A DNA stretch of 42,374 bases from a virus, in the IMG/VR virus record IMGVR_UViG_3300046529_001220, positions 1 to 42,374 of that record; one strand, 5' to 3'. This document shows positions 35,666 through 42,374 of the stretch, one piece after another. Position numbers and translations under genes: made by a program. Position 1 is the stretch's first letter, and the number at the start of each line of letters is the position of its first letter. The notes under the pieces are model-generated. The model was not told where the DNA came from. It did no database searches and was given only the letters and a program-made list of their open reading frames with translations.

Positions 35666-38600
35666 GTGGCTACTACAAACGACATCGCTAACGCCCTTGC
35701 GCTATCGAAGCGCCTGAGTACCCAGGCCGGTGCTTATGCTGCCAAAGCACAGCAATATGCTGTCCAGGCACAAACGCTCGCCAATCAGGCCATTCGTCTT
35801 CAAACTTCTTGGAAGGGGACCTGGAATTCTGGTACACAGTATCAGACCAATGACATGGTTGCAGACGGAGGGGCAAGCTACATAGCCCTCAATCCGAGCA
35901 TCAACATTGAACCGCCAAGCCCAAGCCACTGGGGAGTAGTAGCTGAAGCCGGAAGTGGCGCGGTTCATAGTTCCGGTGGACTGGAAGGGGACGGCTCTAT
36001 TGGAGACCCGGTAGTTATTTCCACGGGAGGTGTCAGCTATAGCAGCATTCAGAATGTAAGCGCGACCGATAAGGTACTCGGTCGCTCGACCGCTGGCGCA
36101 GGAGCCATAGAAGAAATTCCAATGACGGCTGCGGGACGAGCCTTGGCTGCTGGTGCCAATGCCGCAGCTCAAAGAACGTCTTTGGGGCTTTCTTCTATCG
36201 CAGCGTCGGGCTCTGCTTCAGACCTTGCTTCTGGAACACTCAATATAGCACGCATTGCCGATGCGTCGATACCTCATACGAAATTTTCTGATTTCCCATT
36301 CCTCGGCTACGCCCTGCAATATACCTCCCCTACTGGCAACAACGCCAACAATGGGACGAAGGAGTTCCCCAAGAAAACGGCCAGCGCTGCCTACGCTGCT
36401 CTTTCCAGCTTCGGCGGAACCATCAAAGTTACCACGGGTGTCAAATGGTCCGATGGTACCGAGGGACTTGGGCTCACCGACAACCAGGGCATGCGCATCA
36501 ATGGCTGGTGGGCTCAGATTGGCCACAGCCAAGCTGGCTGGCTCGGTGCCAAGAATTTCAAGCTTGCTGGTTACGGGCTGGATGTCGCCGACGGCTTTGG
36601 TTCGTCCACTGTACGGCTGTCTTGGGGCGTGAATGACGGCAACCGGGTAGACCCCTCGTTTTGGGCCGTGGGGTTGAACGGCGGATATACGCTAGAGAAT
36701 GTCTCCTTCGAGAGCCATCTCCCCGCCCGCATCGGTTGGGACTACCGCCGAAACGACTCCAACGGTTCCATTGCACTTGCCAATATTACCCACGCTGCGC
36801 GGACCACCGCAAGCCGCTCTGTCACCCATGTCGCTGGTGACGGGGTTGTCCTGGGTACGGGTATTTGGACCTTTGAAGACGGCGCATTCACCGACGCTGA
36901 CGTAAACGGCGTTATCGTAGTGGCCGGAGCTGCCAACCCCGGGAACGATGGCACCTTCTCAATTGCTCAGGTTCTCAGCTCCACCACCATCCTGACACCA
37001 AATGTGGGGCTGGCGACGGAATCCTTCGGTAGCGGCGTTACTTGCACCGTTCGCCAGATTCCGAAGACGGTCTTCACTGTCGATTACCCCGCCGCTTGGC
37101 AGCTCATCTCCCTGCAACGTACGGGCGACGTCACCACTGCCATCGTCAACAATACCAACCGAGTTTCGGAATATCCCCAGATTCACAACGGGACCTTCCT
37201 TCACTTGGTCACGTCGGCCGTAGGCTTCACCACGGGCGATTACGTAGCCACCAACTTCGGGTTGATTGGTGATGACACCACGTGGGCCTTCAACTTCACT
37301 GACCCGGGCGTTGACACTGGCTTGGTCAGCGCGACGGGCAGCACCCTCGCGGGACACGCGGTATTGCCCCGCGACATCATCGAAATTCAATCCACAAACG
37401 ACGAATGGCAGTCGACGATGTATTTCGTCACGGCCACCACGGCCACGACCATCACGGTCGAAGACCGCACGGGCCAGTATGGGACCCGGAGCCTTAACGT
37501 TTCCGCCGACAACATCGGCCAGTATGTTTTGCAAGACCGCCAGCTCGATAAGGGCGTTTGTCTCGACTATTACGACCGTTGCACCTTCGCTTCGCTCGGA
37601 ATTGAAGGCGCGGAAAATGGTCAGTGTGGTCCGTCTATGGACCGCGGCGGTACGACCGCCGGGGGCTGGTCCTACATCAATGACGGCTCCTTCTTCGGCG
37701 GGCAAATCGACCTCTTGGTTGACCCCAACCGAACCGCTGCTATTTTCACCTCAGGCGGTGTCAGCCACGCGGGCGGATTCCAAGCCGTGAACTGTCGTAC
37801 AGGCGCCGGCAACGTTCGCTTCGACGGGAATGTGTCGGGCGGCCTCGCCCTCGAATTCGTCAACAGTGACTCCAGTCATCGCCCACTCTTGGAGCTTCTC
37901 CCCGGTCAGTCCGGAGCGCACGACCTGCGCGTCAAGAGTTGCTCTGTCGCCGACGTCACGCTAGTTCCTGCTGTCGACCTCGGCGGGGTCGCTGTCTTCG
38001 GCACCATCAAAAATACCAAGGGGATTATCAACGCGTCGGGATTTCAGAAGCCCCTCGTGCTTGGTGAGATTGGTCAGTGGTCCAGCGAGCCGAATACATT
38101 CGAGGCAACCAACAAGCTCGGATGGTATGGCCAGGACGGTACCCTTGCGGGCAAGCGGAGCGACGTACAATCCCAGTTTGGCACCGTCGCTGGGCTTGGG
38201 CTGGAGAACTGCCTCCCGCAGGACCTGACGCTTTGGACCTCCACAGGCGTCACTGTCACAGCGGGTGCTAAAGCCCCGAACGGCACCAACAACGCTTTCC
38301 GTCTCACTGGCACGGGCACACTTGCCGTAGGCCAGCAGGTTGCTTACAAAGACTTCACTTCAGACGTAGGACCCGTCTCCGCTGGAGACGCCTATGTCTT
38401 CGGGGCCTGGATTAAGGGCGTCAACGGTAGTCAGCTGTTGCCCCCCGGCGGAAACCTCGTTTCGCTTTCGTCTTACTCACTTGGCGTGCCGCTGAACCCC
38501 GGGGCGCCTCCCCCAATTGCTGGCGATGGTCAGTGGCAGTGGGTTACCTCAATCGGCATCGCGCCAGTGGCCGCCAACGGTGAACCCTCCCTCACCTTTT

Positions 38601-39619
38601 ATTTCAACGTTGGTGGGGCTGGCATGGACGTCTTCCAACCGACGCTTATTCGCCTGCTGAAGACGGAATACACCAAAAACGAAGCGTACAGGATTCACAA
38701 TATCTTCCAGGCTCAGCAGAACGATATTCCCAAGGGCGACGTTACTACCCTCCCAGGCGCCAAGCTGATTGGTACCGCTGGCCTTGGCACTGGCGCTTAC
38801 CGGACCGTGGGCGTTTCTGACGGGCAAATCACCCTCGGTTCCGCTACGGGCGAGGCTATCGAATTCTTCGGAACCGATGGGCACACGCGCGGCGTGATTG
38901 CTCTCCAAGCATACACCATCAACGGGACCTTGACGGCACCACCCAAGACGGGGCTTCAACTCTGGCTGGATGCTGCAGTAGGCGTCACGATGGTGTCCAC
39001 CAAGGTCAGCAAGTGGGCAGACCAAAGCGGTAACGGATTCGACGTCCACCAGGACACGGACGCAAACCGCCCCACGGTAACTGCCAGCTCGGTCAACAGC
39101 CTCCCCGGCATCCACTTCCCCGGAGTGAGCACTGGCATCAGTCTCGACAACTTCACCGACAATATCATGCGGCTCGGGAAAGCCAGGTCCGTCTATGCTG
39201 TCGTCAAGGCAGGGGAGGATTCAAGCTACGTAATTATCGATTTCCGTCGGTCGCCGTTCGCCCTGGCGTTGACTGCAGGCTTTGGAGCAAATGTCATCAA
39301 CTCCGACGGCGCGGCCAACATCAGCACCACTGACGGAATCCCAATCACCAATGCCACACCTACGCTGGCTGAGTGGTACTCAGCTGGTTCGCCTGGGTTC
39401 GCCTTCTCGTTCTTCACCAATGGAACAGCAAGGGCTCTCGATGCTTCAGCACTGACCAAGCCCGACAATGGTGCCACCGGATTCAGTGTTGGCAGCGACT
39501 TCTCTGCCACCTACACCTTCAAGGGCGACATCTGCGAAATCCTCGTCTATGACGCCGACCTCGGGCCCATCGAGGTCGCCCAAGTCCGGGCTTACCTCAA
39601 TAATAAGTACGGACTGTAA
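35666..39619 (+). CDS. Tail fibre/spike with CBM5/12-like, beta-helix, jelly-roll and LamG-like modules
   Basis: 1317 residues. Order seen: helical N-terminus (1-48, SKRLSTQAGAYAAKAQQYA); CBM5/12-like module at 49-97 (WKGTWNSGTQYQTNDMV ending HWGVV); fibre linker 130-205 (ATDKVLGRSTAGAG, AAQRTSLGLSSIA); right-handed beta-helix region from about 212 (YTSPTGNNANNGTKEFPKK to about 830); jelly-roll, carbohydrate-binding-type domain at about 840-1000; LamG-like domain at about 1092-1317 (LQLWLDAAVGVTMVSTKVSKW to YLNNKYGL). This is a receptor-binding protein, with the helix domain a possible polysaccharide depolymerase; no active-site residues could be fixed. The C-terminal module is shared with 25024-27306. 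Confidence 0.82.
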   Translation: MATTNDIANALALSKRLSTQAGAYAAKAQQYAVQAQTLANQAIRLQTSWKGTWNSGTQYQTNDMVADGGASYIALNPSINIEPPSPSHWGVVAEAGSGAVHSSGGLEGDGSIGDPVVISTGGVSYSSIQNVSATDKVLGRSTAGAGAIEEIPMTAAGRALAAGANAAAQRTSLGLSSIAASGSASDLASGTLNIARIADASIPHTKFSDFPFLGYALQYTSPTGNNANNGTKEFPKKTASAAYAALSSFGGTIKVTTGVKWSDGTEGLGLTDNQGMRINGWWAQIGHSQAGWLGAKNFKLAGYGLDVADGFGSSTVRLSWGVNDGNRVDPSFWAVGLNGGYTLENVSFESHLPARIGWDYRRNDSNGSIALANITHAARTTASRSVTHVAGDGVVLGTGIWTFEDGAFTDADVNGVIVVAGAANPGNDGTFSIAQVLSSTTILTPNVGLATESFGSGVTCTVRQIPKTVFTVDYPAAWQLISLQRTGDVTTAIVNNTNRVSEYPQIHNGTFLHLVTSAVGFTTGDYVATNFGLIGDDTTWAFNFTDPGVDTGLVSATGSTLAGHAVLPRDIIEIQSTNDEWQSTMYFVTATTATTITVEDRTGQYGTRSLNVSADNIGQYVLQDRQLDKGVCLDYYDRCTFASLGIEGAENGQCGPSMDRGGTTAGGWSYINDGSFFGGQIDLLVDPNRTAAIFTSGGVSHAGGFQAVNCRTGAGNVRFDGNVSGGLALEFVNSDSSHRPLLELLPGQSGAHDLRVKSCSVADVTLVPAVDLGGVAVFGTIKNTKGIINASGFQKPLVLGEIGQWSSEPNTFEATNKLGWYGQDGTLAGKRSDVQSQFGTVAGLGLENCLPQDLTLWTSTGVTVTAGAKAPNGTNNAFRLTGTGTLAVGQQVAYKDFTSDVGPVSAGDAYVFGAWIKGVNGSQLLPPGGNLVSLSSYSLGVPLNPGAPPPIAGDGQWQWVTSIGIAPVAANGEPSLTFYFNVGGAGMDVFQPTLIRLLKTEYTKNEAYRIHNIFQAQQNDIPKGDVTTLPGAKLIGTAGLGTGAYRTVGVSDGQITLGSATGEAIEFFGTDGHTRGVIALQAYTINGTLTAPPKTGLQLWLDAAVGVTMVSTKVSKWADQSGNGFDVHQDTDANRPTVTASSVNSLPGIHFPGVSTGISLDNFTDNIMRLGKARSVYAVVKAGEDSSYVIIDFRRSPFALALTAGFGANVINSDGAANISTTDGIPITNATPTLAEWYSAGSPGFAFSFFTNGTARALDASALTKPDNGATGFSVGSDFSATYTFKGDICEILVYDADLGPIEVAQVRAYLNNKYGL

Positions 39620-39626
39620 CCAGCAC

Positions 39627-39633
39627 CAATCTT
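39627..39633 (+). promoter_or_regulatory. Class B promoter for 39640-39978
   Basis: CAATCTT followed by exactly six bases and ATG 39640, the predicted +1. Confidence 0.78.
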
Positions 39634-39639
39634 ATAGCC

Positions 39640-39978
39640 ATGCCATCGATTGCCGTACAAGAAGCCTTCGTCGCCATCAGCGCTGCTACTGCAGACGGAG
39701 TACTGACTGTCGCCTCGAATGCCTACCTCTTCCCGGGTGCGCTTGCCTGGCTTTGTCTAGACACTGCTACCGAGACCTCGGCGCGCATGCGGGTGAAAAT
39801 CCTCGCTTGCATCAGTACGGACACGGTCCATGTTCGTCCCTTCGTGAACAACAACGAAAACGCACCCCCTCAGTACGGTCTCGGTGACGTGAGCGCATTC
39901 AACGGCGCTTCGCACATCTGCCAAGAGGCTCAGACGGCCCCCATCGACCCCGCCTACTCGAAGCGCGTCGTTCCCTAA
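39640..39978 (+). CDS. Small late protein, probable virion component
   Basis: 112 residues; leaderless by motif geometry. It is beta-rich (DGVLTVASNAYLFPGALAWLCLD, ARMRVKILACISTDTVHVRPFV) with an ending CQEAQTAPIDPAYSKRVVP. The fold resembles small capsid-decoration or fibre-cap proteins in general pattern only. It is the last + strand gene of the structural block and meets the convergent gene 39975-40238 at its stop codon. No family is recognised. Confidence 0.6.
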   Translation: MPSIAVQEAFVAISAATADGVLTVASNAYLFPGALAWLCLDTATETSARMRVKILACISTDTVHVRPFVNNNENAPPQYGLGDVSAFNGASHICQEAQTAPIDPAYSKRVVP

Positions 39979-40238
39979 CCCTCCCAGCCCTCGTCGTCCT
40001 TGCCCGTCCTGTAGACGGTGTAGGTGAACCGGCCCTGAGCTGTCGGCGTTCCGTCGAAGAATGGAGTCGGAATGCTCACGGGCGTGGCCTTCAGCGTGGC
40101 CTCGAATTGCTCCATGAGGTTCTGAATCTCGGAGTCCAGGGTCTCGCTGTTGAGAGACTTGCAGAGCATCCGGAACGCTTCTCGAACCTGGTCCAGCGTG
40201 AATACTTGCGGACCAACAGTGATGGTGACTGGCTCCAT
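39975..40238 (-). CDS. Small hypothetical protein
   Basis: 87 residues. ATG 40238 is at the predicted +1 of a class A promoter. The first part is beta (VTITVGPQVFTLDQVREAF), then a helix (LNSETLDSEIQNLMEQFEATL) and a basic aromatic end (RFTYTVYRTGKDDEGWEG). No cysteines clusters apart from one Cys, and no family is recognised. It is convergent with the structural block. Confidence 0.62.
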   Translation of the reverse strand: MEPVTITVGPQVFTLDQVREAFRMLCKSLNSETLDSEIQNLMEQFEATLKATPVSIPTPFFDGTPTAQGRFTYTVYRTGKDDEGWEG

Positions 40239-40243
40239 TCACT

Positions 40244-40257
40244 ATTTATAGCGAATC
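40244..40257 (-). promoter_or_regulatory. Class A promoter for 39975-40238
   Basis: Minus-strand GATTCGCTATAAAT. TATAAA at 40245-40250 predicts +1 at 40238, the A of the start codon. Its first base overlaps the stop codon of the 34-residue membrane peptide upstream. Confidence 0.75.
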
Positions 40258-40361
40258 TACTGGCCGAGGCGCTTCCACAGGAACCGAACGAGTTCCCAGG
40301 TGGCCACGACGAAGATAATCTGGCCCAGATTGAAGAGCCAGTTTATCCAAATCAGGTGCAC
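40257..40361 (-). CDS. 34-residue membrane peptide, lysis/holin candidate
   Basis: GTG 40361 lies exactly at the predicted +1 of a class B motif (GAATCTT at 40368-40374, minus strand), the late class. The product starts MHLIWINWLFNLGQ, continues as a hydrophobic helix (IIFVVATWELV) and ends in a basic RFLWKRLGQ tail. One membrane span with a positively charged C-terminus fits small holins, pinholins or membrane toxins, and late timing fits lysis. The assignment is inference from size, topology and promoter. Confidence 0.5.
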   Translation of the reverse strand: MHLIWINWLFNLGQIIFVVATWELVRFLWKRLGQ

Positions 40362-40367
40362 CTACTG

Positions 40368-40374
40368 AAGATTC
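40368..40374 (-). promoter_or_regulatory. Class B promoter for 40257-40361
   Basis: Minus-strand GAATCTT overlapping the helicase stop codon; exactly six bases to GTG 40361. The first base is G instead of the usual C or T. Confidence 0.55.
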
Positions 40375-41650
40375 ACGCCGCCCTGCCCTTGAGGTAGGTG
40401 TACCGCACGACGTTCTTGCCTCTCGTAAATACCGTGTACAGGTAGCGCCTGCGCTCGACGCCACGGAGCATTCCCATCGAGTCATCCAGGACCACCAGGA
40501 CCTCGCTGAACTCGCTGCCCTGGCTCTTGTGGCCCGTCAGGCAGTGGCCGTAGTTGCAGTGCAGGTGGGGCGGGGGACGAACCACCCCGTCCATTTCCTC
40601 TTCCAGGTGGTCCTCGCCCCAGAACCTGGATGCTTTCTTGATGGTGCTGACTCCCATCTTCTGAGCTTCGGCCTTCCCCGTGTACTCCTCGGGCGAGAGT
40701 ATTGCCTCGTAGCCGCCCACAAGGCCCACCCCGAAGGACATCCTGAGCGCGCTCTGGGTGAAGCGGTCGACGACCGCCCGAGCTTCTTCGTCGGTCGGCT
40801 CCAGGGTCCAGCCTTCGAATTTGACGACCTCGCCGTTGTAGCGGTCGAGCTTGTAATTATTCTGGGTCACCAGAATTTGCTCGCCCTCGTTCAGAGTGCC
40901 AGGCGCGTACCCCAGCGCCTCGCGCACGCGATTATTAATTTCATGGCGGCGGGCGTTGGTGTAGCAGAGCACCACGCCATCGCGCGTACGAGCGTCCAGG
41001 ATGGCCTCTATGAGCTTGGAGGCACCCACGGGCTTGAGGAGGGCGAAAGCCTCGTGCTCGGGCCTCCCCGTTCGAATGAGCATGCTTGCGCGGATGATGG
41101 GAGAGTCCAGGGCCTGCCGGTGGACTTCGGTAAGGTTGGCGGCGAAGGGAGTCTCCAAATTCAGTGTCGAAAATGGATTACCGGCCTTGTCCTTGTAGAC
41201 CGGCGGCAGCTGCCCGAGGTCTCCCATGAGCAGGATGTGAAATCCGATGGCGTTCGCCACAATCACGAGGTCCTTCCAGACATCCTCCCCCACCATCGAG
41301 GCCTCGTCGATGAGGACCCATTTCCCGGCCATGTCGGCCATGTCCTCGCTCCAGCCGTTCTTCAGCGTGAAGACCAGCTTCCCCTTCTCGTCTTCCTTGC
41401 TGTCGTAGAGGAACCGGTGGATGGTGGAGGCGGGCAGCCCGGTGGCCTCGTGCACGCGTAGGGCTGCCTTGCCCGTGGGCGTGAGGATGGTGGGCTCGGT
41501 GTAGGCCTCAGCGAAGACCGAAATCAAAGTTGTTTTTCCAGTACCAGCGTAGCCGGTAAGCTTGCCGATACGGACGTCGGTCTGCTTCAGGAACTTCCCC
41601 ACCATCTCGTGGGCGGCACTCTGACCCGGAGAGAGAATTAAATCGCTCAC
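40373..41650 (-). CDS. RecD/Dda-like superfamily 1B DNA helicase
   Basis: 425 residues from GTG 41650 (GTGA overlap with the endonuclease stop). Motifs in order: Walker A GYAGTGKTTL at 33-42, motif Ia TPTGKAALR near 57-66, motif II LIDEASMV with DE at 115-116, motif III MGDLGQLPP at 142-150, motif V CLTGHKSQGSEFSEVLVV, and motif VI RRYLYTVFTRGKN near the end. This is a 5'-3' SF1B helicase of the size of T4 Dda, which acts in replication start, recombination and fork restart. It has no exonuclease subunit nearby. Confidence 0.92.
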   Translation of the reverse strand: MSDLILSPGQSAAHEMVGKFLKQTDVRIGKLTGYAGTGKTTLISVFAEAYTEPTILTPTGKAALRVHEATGLPASTIHRFLYDSKEDEKGKLVFTLKNGWSEDMADMAGKWVLIDEASMVGEDVWKDLVIVANAIGFHILLMGDLGQLPPVYKDKAGNPFSTLNLETPFAANLTEVHRQALDSPIIRASMLIRTGRPEHEAFALLKPVGASKLIEAILDARTRDGVVLCYTNARRHEINNRVREALGYAPGTLNEGEQILVTQNNYKLDRYNGEVVKFEGWTLEPTDEEARAVVDRFTQSALRMSFGVGLVGGYEAILSPEEYTGKAEAQKMGVSTIKKASRFWGEDHLEEEMDGVVRPPPHLHCNYGHCLTGHKSQGSEFSEVLVVLDDSMGMLRGVERRRYLYTVFTRGKNVVRYTYLKGRAA

Positions 41651-42009
41651 TCTTGTCTCTCCAAATATTCAGCAGCTTTTCTTAGGTGAGCTGGACTGTC
41701 GTTGAATAATCCCAGTGCGCGATTATGACTGTTGCAGAGCAGGCCGCGAACCCTGCCAGTAGCGTGATTATGGTCTACTTTCCAGGTTCCTCTACCTCCA
41801 GGCTCTCTGGTTCCACAGATGGCACATCTCCCATTTTGGCGAGCCAAAATCTCTGAGAATTGTACTAGTGTCAACCCGTACTTGGACTTTAATTCGTATG
41901 CCTTCCATCGAAGTGGGTTTTCCTTGTAACGCAGTCGTTCCTTCGCCCTTACCTCTTCTCCGTGTTCCAGCCTGTACTGGCGACGCCGGATTCGAGTCTT
42001 CTCGGTCAT
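41647..42009 (-). CDS. Endonuclease VII-type homing endonuclease
   Basis: 120 residues from ATG 42009, which overlaps the stop of the membrane protein gene (TGATG). A basic helical N-terminus (RIRRRQYRLEHGEEVRAKERLRYKEN) precedes CAICG, VDHNHATGRVRGLLCNSHNRALGLFND, the endonuclease VII signature. The second zinc pair is degenerate: CNSH replaces the usual CxxC. The gene is AT-rich relative to its neighbours and is wedged between the membrane gene and the helicase, a typical homing insertion. Confidence 0.87.
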   Translation of the reverse strand: MTEKTRIRRRQYRLEHGEEVRAKERLRYKENPLRWKAYELKSKYGLTLVQFSEILARQNGRCAICGTREPGGRGTWKVDHNHATGRVRGLLCNSHNRALGLFNDSPAHLRKAAEYLERQE

Positions 42010-42179
42010 CACAACAGGAAGGTGACGGTCGCCGTCAGCAAACAGGCCAGGGTCCAGTAGATGCACTGACCCCACATGCCTGCGAGACCGTAGCGAAGGG
42101 CGCCGGCTGCACTGAGCAACATCGAGAGGCAGGCGAACAGCTTCGGGCTGGCGAGCGCAGTCAGGATGAGAGTTTTCAT
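42009..42179 (-). CDS. 56-residue membrane protein
   Basis: ATG 42179 overlaps the stop of the gene above it (ATGA), and its TGA overlaps the endonuclease ATG. It has two hydrophobic helices (LFACLSMLLSAAGALRY and IYWTLACLLTATVTFLL) with a short Gly-Met-Trp-Gly turn between, i.e. a hairpin with both ends on one side. This fits class II holin topology, but no lysis gene adjoins it, so the role is open. Confidence 0.6.
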   Translation of the reverse strand: MKTLILTALASPKLFACLSMLLSAAGALRYGLAGMWGQCIYWTLACLLTATVTFLL

Positions 42180-42374
42180 TCGTATTTCTTGAACTCGGTG
42201 CGGCTGCGCGCCATGCGCTCGTTCAGCCAGTCGAGGACCGTAACGCCACCGGGGAGGACCGCAGCCCAGTCCGGGATGGCAAAGTAGACGATGGAGAATT
42301 GACGAGTCTCACTGGCCAGGACCTCGTGAGGTGTGGCCTGTCCCATGCCGACAAGCGTCCCCATCTCACCGAGG
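42176..42374 (-). CDS. Hypothetical protein, possibly partial at window end
   Basis: At least 62 residues are visible from ATG 42364; the frame is open to the right edge, so the true start may lie outside. It has alternating strands (QFSIVYFAIPDWAAVLPGGVTVLDWL) and a basic C-terminal end. The stop overlaps ATG 42179. No family is recognised. Confidence 0.5.
   Translation of the reverse strand, partial: LGEMGTLVGMGQATPHEVLASETRQFSIVYFAIPDWAAVLPGGVTVLDWLNERMARSRTEFKKYE

Noticed and set aside
40529-41461. 310-residue + strand frame inside the helicase gene
   Set aside because: It is antisense to all helicase motifs and has no start or promoter signal.

Overview
This 42.4 kb window is a GC-rich segment of a tailed double-stranded DNA phage, or a prophage of one. 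The tail genes (a LysM/gp25-type baseplate protein and a giant baseplate J-type protein) point to a contractile-tailed, myovirus-like virion. The host cannot be named from the sequence. A tyrosine recombinase makes a temperate life style possible but does not prove it. No head, portal, terminase, DNA polymerase, RNA polymerase or sigma factor gene lies in the window.

Layout. (1) 1-13.9 kb is an accessory region of about 45 small, tightly packed genes, mostly joined by ATGA/GTGA/TGATG/TAATG overlaps. Many encode CxxC-rich mini-proteins of unknown function. Recognisable members are a DUF7448-like protein, a tRNA-His guanylyltransferase-like 3'-5' polymerase (Thg1 family), an IMP dehydrogenase/GMP reductase family enzyme, two tandem tRNA-Ser genes, and three intron-less homing-type endonucleases. 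(2) 13.9-14.8 kb encodes the tyrosine recombinase. (3) 14.9-40.0 kb is the structural block on the + strand: an abundant-type virion protein with its own terminator, baseplate proteins, kelch beta-propellers, a papain-like cysteine peptidase, a membrane-anchored HExxH metallopeptidase, a Gly-rich adhesin-like protein, a CHAP-like endopeptidase, and a 1317-residue tail fibre/spike with several carbohydrate-binding-type modules. (4) 40.0-42.4 kb, on the - strand, carries a RecD/Dda-like helicase, another endonuclease and small membrane proteins.

The strongest new signal is regulatory. Two recurrent promoter-like motifs sit at fixed distance from start codons. Class A (GATTC[G/A]CTATAAAT, 9 copies) precedes accessory genes. 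Class B ([C/T/G]AATCTT, 14 copies) precedes mostly structural genes. In both, the presumed -10 hexamer occupies -12 to -7 relative to the first base of the start codon, so most of these mRNAs should be leaderless. The recombinase has a third version, an extended -10 TGaTATAAT placed so that its ATG is +1. Only a few genes (675, 14933, 31332, 2259) have clear Shine-Dalgarno sites. A class B motif also stands before the tRNA-Ser pair, followed by a tiny ORF with seven Ser codons in fifteen.

Several genes here are easy to miss: a 34-residue membrane peptide (40257-40361, -), an ATT-initiated gene (34531-34875), a 44-residue membrane protein (5238-5372), a 56-residue membrane protein (42009-42179, -) and ORFs of 12, 14 and 25 codons locked between neighbours by stop/start overlaps. 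No gene-free stretch exceeds 300 bases. The longest (7230-7497) holds the leader ORF and two tRNAs. No CRISPR array, insertion sequence or origin was recognised.
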